The position numbers and the translations under genes are program-made. A DNA stretch of 30,286 bases, taken from JAQVWU01 sp964628455. Lineage in GTDB: Bacteria > Bacillota > Clostridia > Oscillospirales > CAG-272. This document shows, piece by piece, positions 1 to 6,958 of this stretch (positions are counted from its first letter, which is position 1; each line of letters starts with the position of its first letter). A model generated the notes under the pieces. That model did not search any database and was not told the origin of the DNA. It was given only the letters and a program-made list of their open reading frames with translations. The stretch covers positions 1 through 30,286 of the forward strand of contig CAZVPD010000022.1 in NCBI GenBank assembly GCA_964628455.1. Direction: 5' to 3'.

Positions 1-24
1 GACAGAAAAATACAAGGCACAATG

Positions 25-300
25 TAAGGTCATACACCCAACTTCGAGCATAAACGCATACGCGCCGCCGCCTTTCCCGCTCCGGACAGGCGCCCTCGCG
101 GCACATCAAATATACCGCTTAATGCTGCTCGGTTCCCCGCCTGACATGGTTCACGGTCATTAATTGCGCGAGACCCGTTCGTCTGCACGTTCACACACAG
201 GCCGGACCATACAAACCGGACCCTCAAATAAGGAAACCACCCCTGCTGTAGCGGATTGCAGGTACAGGGCACCGCTGACTCCCCGGCCGGTATGACCTTA
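25..300 (-). ncRNA. ffs: Large bacterial SRP RNA (scRNA / 4.5S-type with Alu domain)
   Basis: RNA scaffold of the signal recognition particle, which with Ffh targets nascent membrane and secreted proteins. On the minus strand the domain IV core is clear at about 121-154: GTGAACCATGTCAGG, then an apical stem CGG-GGAA-CCG, then AGCAGCATTAAG. The 5' Alu-type part is also recognisable (GCGGTGCCCTGTACCTGCAA, 256-275). The ends pair through a perfect 11-bp inverted repeat (25-35 with 290-300), which fixes the gene at about 276 nt, the size of the long Gram-positive SRP RNA rather than the short E. coli 4.5S RNA. A T-rich stretch lies just past the 3' end (about 5-12). Any open frame here is incidental. 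Exact mature ends are inferred from the terminal helix. Confidence 0.95.
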
Positions 301-320
301 TTTTATATCTTACACAATGA

Positions 321-349
321 ATTATAACAGATTTTTCTCTTTTTATCAA
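321..349 (-). promoter_or_regulatory. Promoter of the SRP RNA gene
   Basis: On the minus strand TTGATA (344-349) is followed after 17 bp by a perfect TATAAT (321-326). Initiation would fall near 314, giving a short 5' leader before the terminal helix at 300. An 18-bp A/T palindrome (369-386) lies upstream and may act as an UP-like element or be the loose end of the preceding gene's transcript. Confidence 0.85.
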
Positions 350-392
350 GTGTTTGAGGTGAGTTTATAAAAAATTTAAATTTTTTGGATAA

Positions 393-1358
393 TTATTTAT
401 ATATGCCTTCCTGCATCCAGATTTTATGCATCAGTTCATAACGTTCCAGAGGAAGACCCGTATAAACGCAGTTCGATGTGGAGAATATATAACCTGTTCC
501 TCCCTTCATTCCGTCGCGGAGCGAACGGCGGACATCGGCGATGCATTCTTCATCCGAACCGGTCTGAAGCAGTCCGCAGTTTACGTTTCCGATGAGTGTA
601 ATGCGGTCGCCGTAAAGTTTTTTAACCACGGCAAGATCAACTCCTCCCTGGGGGTCCAGAGAATGAAAGGCATCGGGATTGCAATCCGCCATCTGGTCGA
701 TTATGGGCATTATATTTCCGTCGGTGTGTTTTATGGCGAAGAGACCCATGTCATGATAATTTTTGATAATTTCTGCCAGATAAGGGGTGACGAACTCCGC
801 GAACATATCCGGTGTAAAAAAGGGATTGACGTTAAAGCAGTAATCCGAACATAAAGCGATTCCGTCGAGTAATCTTCCGGCGCCCCGTTTGACGATTTCT
901 TCCGTAAAATGGCGGGTTCCTTCGACGTTTCGGGAGGCATTCGCTTTGAGTTTATCCGGCTGCTCGTAAATCTGTTCCGTAAAGGCTATCATACCGCTTC
1001 CGTCGGGCATGCCGTAAGTCGGATCGCCGTGCAGCATAAGAAAATATTTGTCACCCGAAATTTCACGGATAATTTCAAGCAGTCTTATGGTTTCATCGAG
1101 ACCGCCCGGATTCGGATGTACGAAAATCGCACTGTGTTGATATTTTTCGGCTATATCGATAAAGCAGTGTGCCGTGTCTTCGCGCTGCATCTGACGTTCG
1201 CGGACGGACATCTGATTCCATTGCGAATAAGCTCTGTGAGACGGATGGACTTTGCCCAAAACTTCCATTGTCAAAAAAAAGACAAGTTCGAAGTGAGGAA
1301 CAAGCCCCCCGATCTTTTCACGTTTCAATGCCGAAATAAAACGGTCTCTTTCAGTCAT
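393..1358 (-). CDS. Uroporphyrinogen decarboxylase superfamily protein (not HemE)
   Basis: A 321-residue protein of the URO-D / corrinoid methyltransferase-like TIM-barrel superfamily. Family blocks are visible in the C-terminal half: KHTDGNIMPIIDQ, HSLDPQGGVDLAVVKKLYGD, ITLIGNVNCG and a closing GGTGYIFSTSNCVYTGLP block. The RQAGRY-type N-terminal motif of true HemE is missing, and no haem genes are nearby, so haem synthesis is not supported. In MtaA-type methyltransferases an HxC motif binds zinc; here the equivalent reads HTD, so a corrinoid-methyl-transfer role is also uncertain. The start is supported by GGAGG about 9 nt upstream. The gene is monocistronic on this strand and runs toward the SRP RNA promoter. 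Substrate unknown. Confidence 0.8.
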   Translation of the reverse strand: MTERDRFISALKREKIGGLVPHFELVFFLTMEVLGKVHPSHRAYSQWNQMSVRERQMQREDTAHCFIDIAEKYQHSAIFVHPNPGGLDETIRLLEIIREISGDKYFLMLHGDPTYGMPDGSGMIAFTEQIYEQPDKLKANASRNVEGTRHFTEEIVKRGAGRLLDGIALCSDYCFNVNPFFTPDMFAEFVTPYLAEIIKNYHDMGLFAIKHTDGNIMPIIDQMADCNPDAFHSLDPQGGVDLAVVKKLYGDRITLIGNVNCGLLQTGSDEECIADVRRSLRDGMKGGTGYIFSTSNCVYTGLPLERYELMHKIWMQEGIYK

Positions 1359-1485
1359 AGTATTTTTCCTCCGGTTTGTTTATGATATTTATTATAAAGG
1401 TTTGTTCGGCGATATATGTTAATAAACTGTTAAACGTGTGTATGGCATCCTTCTAGGTCAACATAAATAAACCGGATGAATTATC

Positions 1486-1501
1486 ATTCAAACCATTGAA
1501 T
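1486..1501. repeat. Inverted repeat over the -35 box (candidate operator)
   Basis: ATTCAA-acca-TTGAAT is a perfect 6-bp inverted repeat; its right arm is the -35 hexamer. A further TGAAT at 1477-1481 pairs with ATTCA across a 4-bp tatc spacer, so three alternating half-sites sit at regular spacing. Regulator unknown. Confidence 0.4.
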
Positions 1502-1524
1502 TTATTCGGTCTTTAATATATACT
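1496..1524 (+). promoter_or_regulatory. Promoter of the NAT-DUF2079 operon
   Basis: TTGAAT (1496-1501), 17-bp spacer, TATACT (1519-1524). A start near 1531 would leave only about 16 nt before the GTG-rich Shine-Dalgarno and ATG at 1547. The -35 box is one arm of an inverted repeat (see 1486-1501). Confidence 0.7.
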
Positions 1525-1546
1525 GTTATTGTTGGGGGGGATTCTG

Positions 1547-2317
1547 ATGGACAGAGAAAAAATACTGCGATATTTAGACCGGATAAATCTGAAACTTGAT
1601 CCTGAAAACCTGTCACTCGATTATCATTTGCTGAAGATTCTTCAACTTGCTCATGTTACGGCAATACCTTATGAAAACCTGGATATACTGCGAGGCATAC
1701 CGCTTTCGGTCGAACCGGATGTTTTGTATGACAAAATCATCAGACGCAGACGCGGAGGTTACTGTTTCGAATTAAACGGCTTATTCGGATGGCTGCTTTC
1801 AGAACTGGGTTTCAAAACAAAAGACTGCATGGCGCGATATTTACGCGGTGAAAACGGTATACCGATGCGCCGTCATCGCGTTATCATTGCGGAAACAACG
1901 GAATGCAGAGTTTTATGCGATGCCGGGGTAGGGGACCGGGCACCAAGACAGGCATTAAAGCTGACGGAAGGATTGATCCAGGAACAATTCGATGAAATAT
2001 ACCGTTTTGAACGCGAGCCGTTTTACGGCTGGGTCCTGTATGACTGTTATAAAGGGGAATGGAAACGGATGTTTTCGTTCACGGAGGAAGAGCAGCTGAA
2101 TATAGATTATATCATGCCTTCCTATTATTGTGAAAATCATCCTTCTTCTATTTTCAGGGACGGGAATATGGTTTCTTTAAAAACGCTGACCGGACGAAAA
2201 ACGATATCAGGCAGGCAATACAGAATTTTTGACAAGGATACGGTTGCGGTTACCGAAATAACGGATGATAATATGCTTAAAATGATATTATCCGAAAATT
2301 TCGGCATAGATGAATGA
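1547..2317 (+). CDS. Arylamine N-acetyltransferase
   Basis: Transfers an acetyl group from acetyl-CoA to arylamines, hydrazines or related amines by a ping-pong mechanism through a cysteine thioester. With the chosen start the protein has 256 residues and the papain-like triad is complete: Cys73 in RRGGYCFELN, His110 in MRRHRVII and Asp125 in LCDAGVGD, close to the positions usual in the family. The N-terminal PYENLDI segment is also typical. An in-frame TTG exists 18 nt upstream, but a run of seven Gs at 1534-1540 acts as a Shine-Dalgarno for ATG 1547. The stop overlaps the start of the next gene by 8 nt, so the two are likely co-translated. The physiological substrate is not evident. Confidence 0.9.
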   Translation: MDREKILRYLDRINLKLDPENLSLDYHLLKILQLAHVTAIPYENLDILRGIPLSVEPDVLYDKIIRRRRGGYCFELNGLFGWLLSELGFKTKDCMARYLRGENGIPMRRHRVIIAETTECRVLCDAGVGDRAPRQALKLTEGLIQEQFDEIYRFEREPFYGWVLYDCYKGEWKRMFSFTEEEQLNIDYIMPSYYCENHPSSIFRDGNMVSLKTLTGRKTISGRQYRIFDKDTVAVTEITDDNMLKMILSENFGIDE

Positions 2318-4103
2318 TATGTTTATACAAAGGTTTATAGCGTCATGGACACTTACCGCACTAATCATTCTGCTGAATACCGAAGGTGATTTCACATTAA
2401 AAACATATGCAAAAAACATTCATGTTTTAATCATACTGGCTGTAACCGCCGGACTCTTTGTTTTATTGACCGTTGCCGATAAAACAGCCAGGCATTTTGC
2501 AGCCGGTATAAAAAGCGCGGAAGCCGGATCAGCCGGACAATCTTTCCATACCGACAATTACGCGCTTGCCGCAGCGATGCTGATTTACGCATCTGTACTT
2601 ATCTATCGTTTTAACGATTTCTTTTTTTATATCGGCATCATGTGTCTATTGGCTGTATCCGGCATCTATTTTTTTAAAACGGATCAACTGGGATTAAATC
2701 GGATAAAAATACCTGTTTGGAGTGCCGCAGTCATCTGCGGGCTTGCCGCTGCGGGATGTGCGGTGTTTATCGGAGGGCTTACTTCGCTTCGATATTTAAC
2801 ATACAGTACCCCGAATTTTGATTTCGGAATTTTTGTGAATATGTTTCACAATATGCGTGAAACGCTGCTTCCGCTGACAACCTGCGAAAGGGATAAGCTT
2901 CTTTCGCATTTTTCCGTTCATTTATCTCCGATCTTTTATGTGATCCTGCCTTTTTATTTTATTTTTCCCTATGCCGTTACCCTTCAGATCGCTCAGGCCG
3001 TCATTGTCACGAGCGCTGTTCTGCCTTTGTTTCTTATCGCCAAAAAACGCGGTCTTTCGGCAAAATCGATTACTGCGCTCTGTGTCGCGTTTTGCTTTTA
3101 TCCCGCTTTAAGCGGCGGATGTTTCTATGATATTCATGAAAATTGTTTTCTTGTGCCGCTCATACTCTGGATGTTTTATTTTCTGGAAACAAAAAAATAC
3201 GCTGGGCTATATATATTTGCACTGCTGACACTGACGGTAAAAGAGGATGCGGCGGTCTACGTCGCTTTTGTCGCTGTTTTTCTTCTGATAGACATCCGTG
3301 ATTTTAAACGGGGTCCGGTTCTGCTGATTATGAGCTTCGTATATTTTTTCGGAGCCGTATATTATCTGAATGTTTACGGTGAAGGTATTATGGCAGTCAG
3401 ATATTCGAATTATATCGTCAAAGGCGGCGGACTGGATAATATACTGATCAATTTATTCAAAAATCCCGCTTTGCTTTTTGCCGAATCCTTTTCTAATGAG
3501 AAACTTGTTTTTTTGCTTCAGATGTTTATTCCGATCGCATTTCTCCCTTTGATCACAAAGCGGATATCAAGGATGACGCTGCTTTTTCCGTTGATTCTGA
3601 TGAATCTGATGCCGGATTATAAATATCAGCATTCCATTTATTATCAGTATACGTTCGGTGTGACTGCTTTTCTTTTTTACGCGGCAGTTCTGAACATCTC
3701 CGAAATGACGGCAGCAGTCAGACGGTCGCTTGTAACATTTGCCGTAACCGCTTCGGTCATGATGTTTAACTCGACCGTCCTGGATAAACTTTATTATCTG
3801 AACAAGTATAATAATATGAAATATGAAATCGAAATACTGAATACATGCTTAGCAAACATCCCTTCCGATGCATCCGTTCAGGCGACCACTTTTCTCGTTC
3901 CCCAGCTTGCGCAGCGTTCACTGATCTATGAAGCCGATTCTCAAAACAAAACAGAATATCTCGTTGTCGACCTGCGGTATGAGGAAGATGAATATATTGA
4001 ATTTCTGATCGAATTATATAAAGCCGACGGGTATGAGATTACGGAATACTATGAGAATATTGTTATGGTGATGAAAATGGCCGGATGGAACGGCGAAAAT
4101 TGA
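2310..4103 (+). CDS. DUF2079 polytopic membrane protein
   Basis: A 597-residue integral membrane protein with around a dozen hydrophobic segments, including a hydrophobic N-terminus. The family block near residues 165-280 is recognisable: YSTPNFDFGIF, then LLPLTTCERDKLLSHFSVHLSP, then YDIHENCF. DUF2079 proteins are predicted membrane proteins sometimes compared with GT-C glycosyltransferases; the conserved DFGIF and HFSVHLSP segments fit that fold, but activity is unproven. A soluble C-terminal tail of about 80 residues follows the last membrane segment. The ATG at 2310 overlaps the acetyltransferase gene; ATG 2319 is an alternative. Transcription ends at the terminator directly downstream. 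Confidence 0.85.
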   Translation: MNDMFIQRFIASWTLTALIILLNTEGDFTLKTYAKNIHVLIILAVTAGLFVLLTVADKTARHFAAGIKSAEAGSAGQSFHTDNYALAAAMLIYASVLIYRFNDFFFYIGIMCLLAVSGIYFFKTDQLGLNRIKIPVWSAAVICGLAAAGCAVFIGGLTSLRYLTYSTPNFDFGIFVNMFHNMRETLLPLTTCERDKLLSHFSVHLSPIFYVILPFYFIFPYAVTLQIAQAVIVTSAVLPLFLIAKKRGLSAKSITALCVAFCFYPALSGGCFYDIHENCFLVPLILWMFYFLETKKYAGLYIFALLTLTVKEDAAVYVAFVAVFLLIDIRDFKRGPVLLIMSFVYFFGAVYYLNVYGEGIMAVRYSNYIVKGGGLDNILINLFKNPALLFAESFSNEKLVFLLQMFIPIAFLPLITKRISRMTLLFPLILMNLMPDYKYQHSIYYQYTFGVTAFLFYAAVLNISEMTAAVRRSLVTFAVTASVMMFNSTVLDKLYYLNKYNNMKYEIEILNTCLANIPSDASVQATTFLVPQLAQRSLIYEADSQNKTEYLVVDLRYEEDEYIEFLIELYKADGYEITEYYENIVMVMKMAGWNGEN

Positions 4104-4141
4104 AAAAAGGGCGGAAGAATTTTCTATTCTTCCGCCCTTTT
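4104..4141. terminator. Strong bidirectional intrinsic terminator
   Basis: GGGCGGAAGAA (4109-4119) pairs perfectly with TTCTTCCGCCC (4127-4137) around a 7-nt loop. It has an A run on the left and a T run on the right, so it can end both the DUF2079 gene (plus) and the Rrf2 gene (minus, stop at 4147). Confidence 0.95.
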
Positions 4142-4146
4142 GATAT

Positions 4147-4569
4147 TTACATATCCATGGCTTTGTCTAGGGATATGCTGCGCAGCTTATCCGTTATCGA
4201 ACGGTTGATATCATCGAAAACATGGAAATAAAAACAGTTTCTTTTGTCAAAACCGGTTCGCGAACAGTCGCAGTTTTCCTCAAGACAATTGTTGATGACA
4301 ACCGGTCCGTCAATCGCAGCAACAATGTCAAGCAGCGTGATCTCCGACGGATCCCTTGCCAGTGCAAATCCGCCTGAAGACCCCTTGAATGAACGCACGA
4401 GTGCGTTTGATTTAAGTTTGTTCAGGATTTTCAAAGTAAATTTTACGGGAACGGACGTTGCACATGATATCGCCGGGGCATTTATTCCGTTAATGACGGT
4501 TACACCTGAATTCTCAGCCAGACAATTCATTATCCGGAACGCATAATCTGTTTCACGGGTTATTTTCAT
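4147..4569 (-). CDS. Rrf2-family transcriptional regulator, probable Fe-S or redox sensor
   Basis: A 140-residue winged-helix repressor of the Rrf2 family (IscR, NsrR, CymR, RsrR relatives). It starts with the family signature MKITRETDYAFRIM, and the recognition region contains the expected FTLKILNKLKSNALVRSFKGSSGGFALA. Four cysteines follow around residues 95-115 (CLEENCDC, then C after 9 residues), spaced like a [2Fe-2S] ligand loop, whereas CymR-type members lack the cluster. A longer frame reaches 4623, but ATG 4569 has GGTGAT 3 nt upstream and matches the family N-terminus. It is single and convergent to DUF2079; its target is not adjacent. It has its own consensus promoter with an inverted repeat near the start site, suggesting autoregulation. 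Confidence 0.9.
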   Translation of the reverse strand: MKITRETDYAFRIMNCLAENSGVTVINGINAPAISCATSVPVKFTLKILNKLKSNALVRSFKGSSGGFALARDPSEITLLDIVAAIDGPVVINNCLEENCDCSRTGFDKRNCFYFHVFDDINRSITDKLRSISLDKAMDM

Positions 4570-4589
4570 TTGATCACCGGAATCTATTG

Positions 4590-4606
4590 TATACTTAAAT
4601 GGTATA
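4590..4606. repeat. Candidate Rrf2 operator
   Basis: TATAC (4590-4594) and GTATA (4602-4606) form a 5-bp inverted repeat with a 7-bp spacer covering the predicted transcription start (about 4605). Assignment to the Rrf2 protein is an inference from position. Confidence 0.35.
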
Positions 4607-4611
4607 TTATC

Positions 4612-4640
4612 ATTATAACGCATAAAAATGTTTTTGTCAA
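4612..4640 (-). promoter_or_regulatory. Consensus promoter of the Rrf2 gene
   Basis: Minus strand: TTGACA (4635-4640), 17-bp spacer, TATAAT (4612-4617), a perfect sigma-A consensus. Such a strong promoter on a repressor gene is compatible with autorepression. Confidence 0.85.
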
Positions 4641-4758
4641 GGTCGATTTATTGCAGGGATATAATTTAGATTTCGTATGACGTAACGTTTTGACCGTATA
4701 TCGACTGATTAAGATAAATATCCGGATCTGTTTTAAAGCAGAAAGAACGGCAGAAACG

Positions 4759-4790
4759 AAAAAAGGCAGTGAGTTGATTGCTTCACTGCC
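4759..4790 (-). terminator. Terminator of the rplU-prp-rpmA operon
   Basis: On the minus strand an 8-bp stem GGCAGTGA / TCACTGCC (4783-4790 with 4765-4772) is followed by six Ts (4759-4764), 32 nt after the rpmA stop. Confidence 0.9.
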
Positions 4791-4821
4791 CGAAAAGCGT
4801 CCGATTTCCGATACGCTGATC

Positions 4822-5103
4822 TTATTGTTCTGCGTAAACAGATACGCATTTGCGGTCACGGGTAATATGTTCGAATTTTACTGTACCGGATATAAGTGCA
4901 AAAAGTGTATCGTCTGTGCCCCGCCCGACATTATTGCCGGGATGTATATGGGTTCCGCGCTGTCTTACGATAATATTGCCTGCGAGAACCGCCTGGCCGT
5001 CAGCACGTTTTACACCAAGCCGCTTGGATTCGCTGTCACGTCCGTTTCTTGTCGAACCGACGCCTTTTTTATGTGCAAAAAATTGCAAGCTGATTCTTAA
5101 CAT
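4822..5103 (-). CDS. rpmA: Large ribosomal subunit protein bL27
   Basis: 93-residue bL27, whose N-terminus reaches toward the peptidyl transferase centre. It begins MLRISLQFF followed by AHKKGVGSTRNGRDSESKRLG. The LQFF segment is the Firmicutes N-terminal extension that the Prp protease removes after the second Phe, leaving a mature protein that starts AHKKG. The conserved GNIIVRQRGTHIHPGNNVGRG and DDTLFAL blocks follow. ATG 5103 has GGAGGT 8 nt upstream; the longer upstream frame is not used. It is third in the rplU-prp-rpmA operon, 41 nt after prp. obgE, which often follows in other Firmicutes, is absent because a terminator ends the operon. Confidence 0.97.
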   Translation of the reverse strand: MLRISLQFFAHKKGVGSTRNGRDSESKRLGVKRADGQAVLAGNIIVRQRGTHIHPGNNVGRGTDDTLFALISGTVKFEHITRDRKCVSVYAEQ

Positions 5104-5144
5104 CGTAAAATACCTCCGTTTAAAATTTGTGTTGTTTAACCGAA

Positions 5145-5501
5145 TCAATCGTTTATCTCGTCAACATCAATGAAGTCATAATATTCATCGAGCATATCGT
5201 TAAGCTGATAGTAATAAGCCTGTATAAGCCCCGACACGGCATAACGCTTCATAGGGTCTTCTTCAAATTCCGGAAGCGCGCCGTAAGCTTTAACAGAAAT
5301 AACGGCCGTATCGTCATCTATCACGTATTCGACTTTTGTCGAATACGATATCTCGATGGCATTAACGATGAGCATGGTCATCGCTGACAAAGCAGAACAG
5401 AGTATATNNNNNNNNNNGCCGAATTCACTGTAGTCGGCATGACCTTCTTCGCGGAAACCGTAATATACGCCCTCACGCTTGAAAAAAGTAATCTTTGTCA
5501 T
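5145..5501 (-). CDS. prp: Ribosomal-processing cysteine protease Prp (interrupted by a scaffold gap)
   Basis: Prp cleaves the N-terminal extension of bL27 and is encoded between rplU and rpmA in Firmicutes. The catalytic pair is visible: His21 in EEGHADYSEFG and the Cys of ILCSALSAM. Ten Ns (5408-5417) lie between them. The frame stays open on both sides, so the gene is probably intact, but the His-Cys spacing as written is 14 residues instead of the 12 I recall for the family, so the gap is likely over-padded. The start ATG 5501 has only a weak GGGTT upstream and probably relies on coupling in the operon. The C-terminal part (about residues 55-118) is acidic and less conserved. Confidence 0.9.
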   Translation of the reverse strand: MTKITFFKREGVYYGFREEGHADYSEFGXXXXILCSALSAMTMLIVNAIEISYSTKVEYVIDDDTAVISVKAYGALPEFEEDPMKRYAVSGLIQAYYYQLNDMLDEYYDFIDVDEIND

Positions 5502-5546
5502 AGTTTAACCCAAAATAAAATCAATACAATCAAAACCGGGAATCGA

Positions 5547-5858
5547 TCATGCGACAATCTGATTTATCTGAACTTTCGTATAAGGCTGTCTGTGTCCGAT
5601 CCGCTTTTTTTCGTTTTTCTTGGATTTATATTTCATGATATAGATTTTTTTTGCCTTGCCGTTTTTTATAACGGTTGCCTTAACCGATGCGCCGGTAACA
5701 AACGGGGAACCTGTGTTGATTTCGGCACCGCTTCCTACGGCCAGTATACGGTCGAATACGATCGAATCCCCGTCGGCAACATCGAGTTTTTCTATGAATA
5801 CCACATCGCCTTCGTTGACTTTATACTGCTTTCCGCCTGTTTCTATAATCGCAAACAC
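5547..5858 (-). CDS. rplU: Large ribosomal subunit protein bL21
   Basis: 103-residue bL21, a 23S rRNA-binding protein. It starts MFAIIETGGKQYKVNEGDVV, the family N-terminus, and ends with the basic block KSKKNEKKRIGHRQPYTKVQI. The start is GTG 5858, with GAGGTG 6 nt upstream; the longer frame reading into the leader does not match the family and is rejected. It is first in the rplU-prp-rpmA operon, behind a consensus promoter and a roughly 100-nt leader. Confidence 0.96.
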   Translation of the reverse strand: MFAIIETGGKQYKVNEGDVVFIEKLDVADGDSIVFDRILAVGSGAEINTGSPFVTGASVKATVIKNGKAKKIYIMKYKSKKNEKKRIGHRQPYTKVQINQIVA

Positions 5859-5963
5859 GAAAAGCACCTCACTTTCATATATGGATATTTTATCCAAAGT
5901 CTCGCTGATACAGGTAGCGCCGTAAAAAAAACAACGCTTTTTATACCCGTAAATCAAGCGGCA
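5859..5963 (-). promoter_or_regulatory. Structured rplU 5' leader (possible L21 leader)
   Basis: About 105 nt lie between the predicted start site and the GTG. On the minus strand it contains a CGCT/AGCG hairpin (5916-5919 with 5903-5906) and a GGATA/TATCC hairpin (5891-5895 with 5883-5887) just upstream of the Shine-Dalgarno. Firmicutes are known to carry an autoregulatory L21 leader here; I infer equivalence from position and could not match the covariance model. Confidence 0.45.
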
Positions 5964-5969
5964 GATATT

Positions 5970-5998
5970 ATTATAACACTCCGTGTTCATATTGTCAA
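5970..5998 (-). promoter_or_regulatory. Consensus promoter of rplU-prp-rpmA
   Basis: Minus strand TTGACA (5993-5998), 17-bp spacer, TATAAT (5970-5975): a perfect sigma-A promoter, as expected for a ribosomal protein operon. Confidence 0.9.
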
Positions 5999-6003
5999 TA
6001 CAT

Positions 6004-6049
6004 AAAAAAAGATTAAAATATGAACATTCTTTCGCCCGGGTGCGAATGT
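6004..6049 (-). terminator. Probable terminator of the ymfF-ymfH-lgt-folD operon
   Basis: Minus strand: ACATTC (6044-6049) can pair with GAATGT (6024-6029), or TTCGC (6042-6046) with GCGAA (6031-6035), followed by a T-rich tail including seven Ts (6004-6010). The hairpin is imperfect. It ends just before the rplU -35 box. Confidence 0.5.
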
Positions 6050-6118
6050 CGCTTTATTGCGGAAAATAAATACAGGCACTCCGCAAATTGCATATGACCG
6101 GAGCAGCGAATAAAACTT

Positions 6119-6958
6119 TCATCGAAATGTTTTTGCGGCGTATACCGTGTTGCACAACAGGGTCGTTATGGTCATCGGACCTACTCCACCCGGAACCGGC
6201 GTTATATAGGATGCGGTCTCCGAAACGGAACCGAATTCCACATCACCGACAAGCTTGCCGTCTTCGCTGCGGTTCATGCCAACATCGATGACGACGGCAC
6301 CCGGTTTTATCATGTCACCCTTAATGTATTCGGCGCGTCCGATGGCAACGACCAGGATATCGGCGCGGCGGCAGACTTCGGTCAGGTCTCTGGTTTTCGA
6401 ATGACACACCGTAACTGTCCCGTTTGCTTTAAGCAGCAGAAGGGCCATCGGTTTTCCGACGATATTGCTGCGCCCGACAACCACACATTCTTTACCGGTA
6501 ACATCAATACCGGTTCGATTCAACAGCGTCATAATTCCCGCGGGAGTGCACGGTAAGAAACCGGATTTTCCGATCATGATTTTCCCCGCGTTTACAGGAT
6601 GGAAAGCGTCAACATCCTTTTTCGGATCGATTCCGGAAATGACAAGATCTTCGTTCAGATGAGACGGAAGGGGAAGCTGAACAAGAATCCCGTGAATCCT
6701 TTCGCTGGCATTCAAGTCTCCGATCAAAGCAAGCAATTCGGCGTTCGTTGTTTCTGCGGGTAAGGCGTGTATTTCGGAATAGATACCGACCTCCATGCAT
6801 GCTTTATGCTTGTTGCGCACATATACTTTCGAAGCGGGATTCTCTCCGACGATGATGACGGCGAGTCCGGGTTTCATCGGCATAGCCGCGATCTCTTTTT
6901 TTAATTCTTTTCGAATTTCTGACGATATGGCTTTGCCGTCAATGATTTGTGCCGCCAT
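6119..6958 (-). CDS. folD: Bifunctional methylene-THF dehydrogenase / methenyl-THF cyclohydrolase
   Basis: FolD interconverts 5,10-methylene-THF and 10-formyl-THF in cytoplasmic one-carbon metabolism. The 279-residue protein has the N-terminal KVYVRNKHKAC segment (substrate-binding Tyr and catalytic Lys), ILVQLPLPSHL, the Rossmann block VVVGRSNIVGKPMALLL and the C-terminal PVPGGVGPMTITTLL motif, so it appears complete and active. The start ATG 6958 (MAAQIIDGKAIS) matches the family; a longer frame to 7030 lies inside lgt and is rejected. It overlaps the lgt stop by 20 nt and is last in the operon. Confidence 0.96.
   Translation of the reverse strand: MAAQIIDGKAISSEIRKELKKEIAAMPMKPGLAVIIVGENPASKVYVRNKHKACMEVGIYSEIHALPAETTNAELLALIGDLNASERIHGILVQLPLPSHLNEDLVISGIDPKKDVDAFHPVNAGKIMIGKSGFLPCTPAGIMTLLNRTGIDVTGKECVVVGRSNIVGKPMALLLLKANGTVTVCHSKTRDLTEVCRRADILVVAIGRAEYIKGDMIKPGAVVIDVGMNRSEDGKLVGDVEFGSVSETASYITPVPGGVGPMTITTLLCNTVYAAKTFR

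Noticed and set aside
30..272. An 80-codon open frame on the minus strand
   Set aside because: It lies wholly within the SRP RNA gene, which is supported by conserved domain IV and terminal pairing.
909..1385. 158-codon plus-strand frame antisense to the URO-D gene
   Set aside because: No family resemblance and no ribosome binding site; it mirrors a well-supported gene.
4690..5100. 136-codon plus-strand frame
   Set aside because: Antisense to rpmA and spans its terminator; the minus-strand gene is certain.
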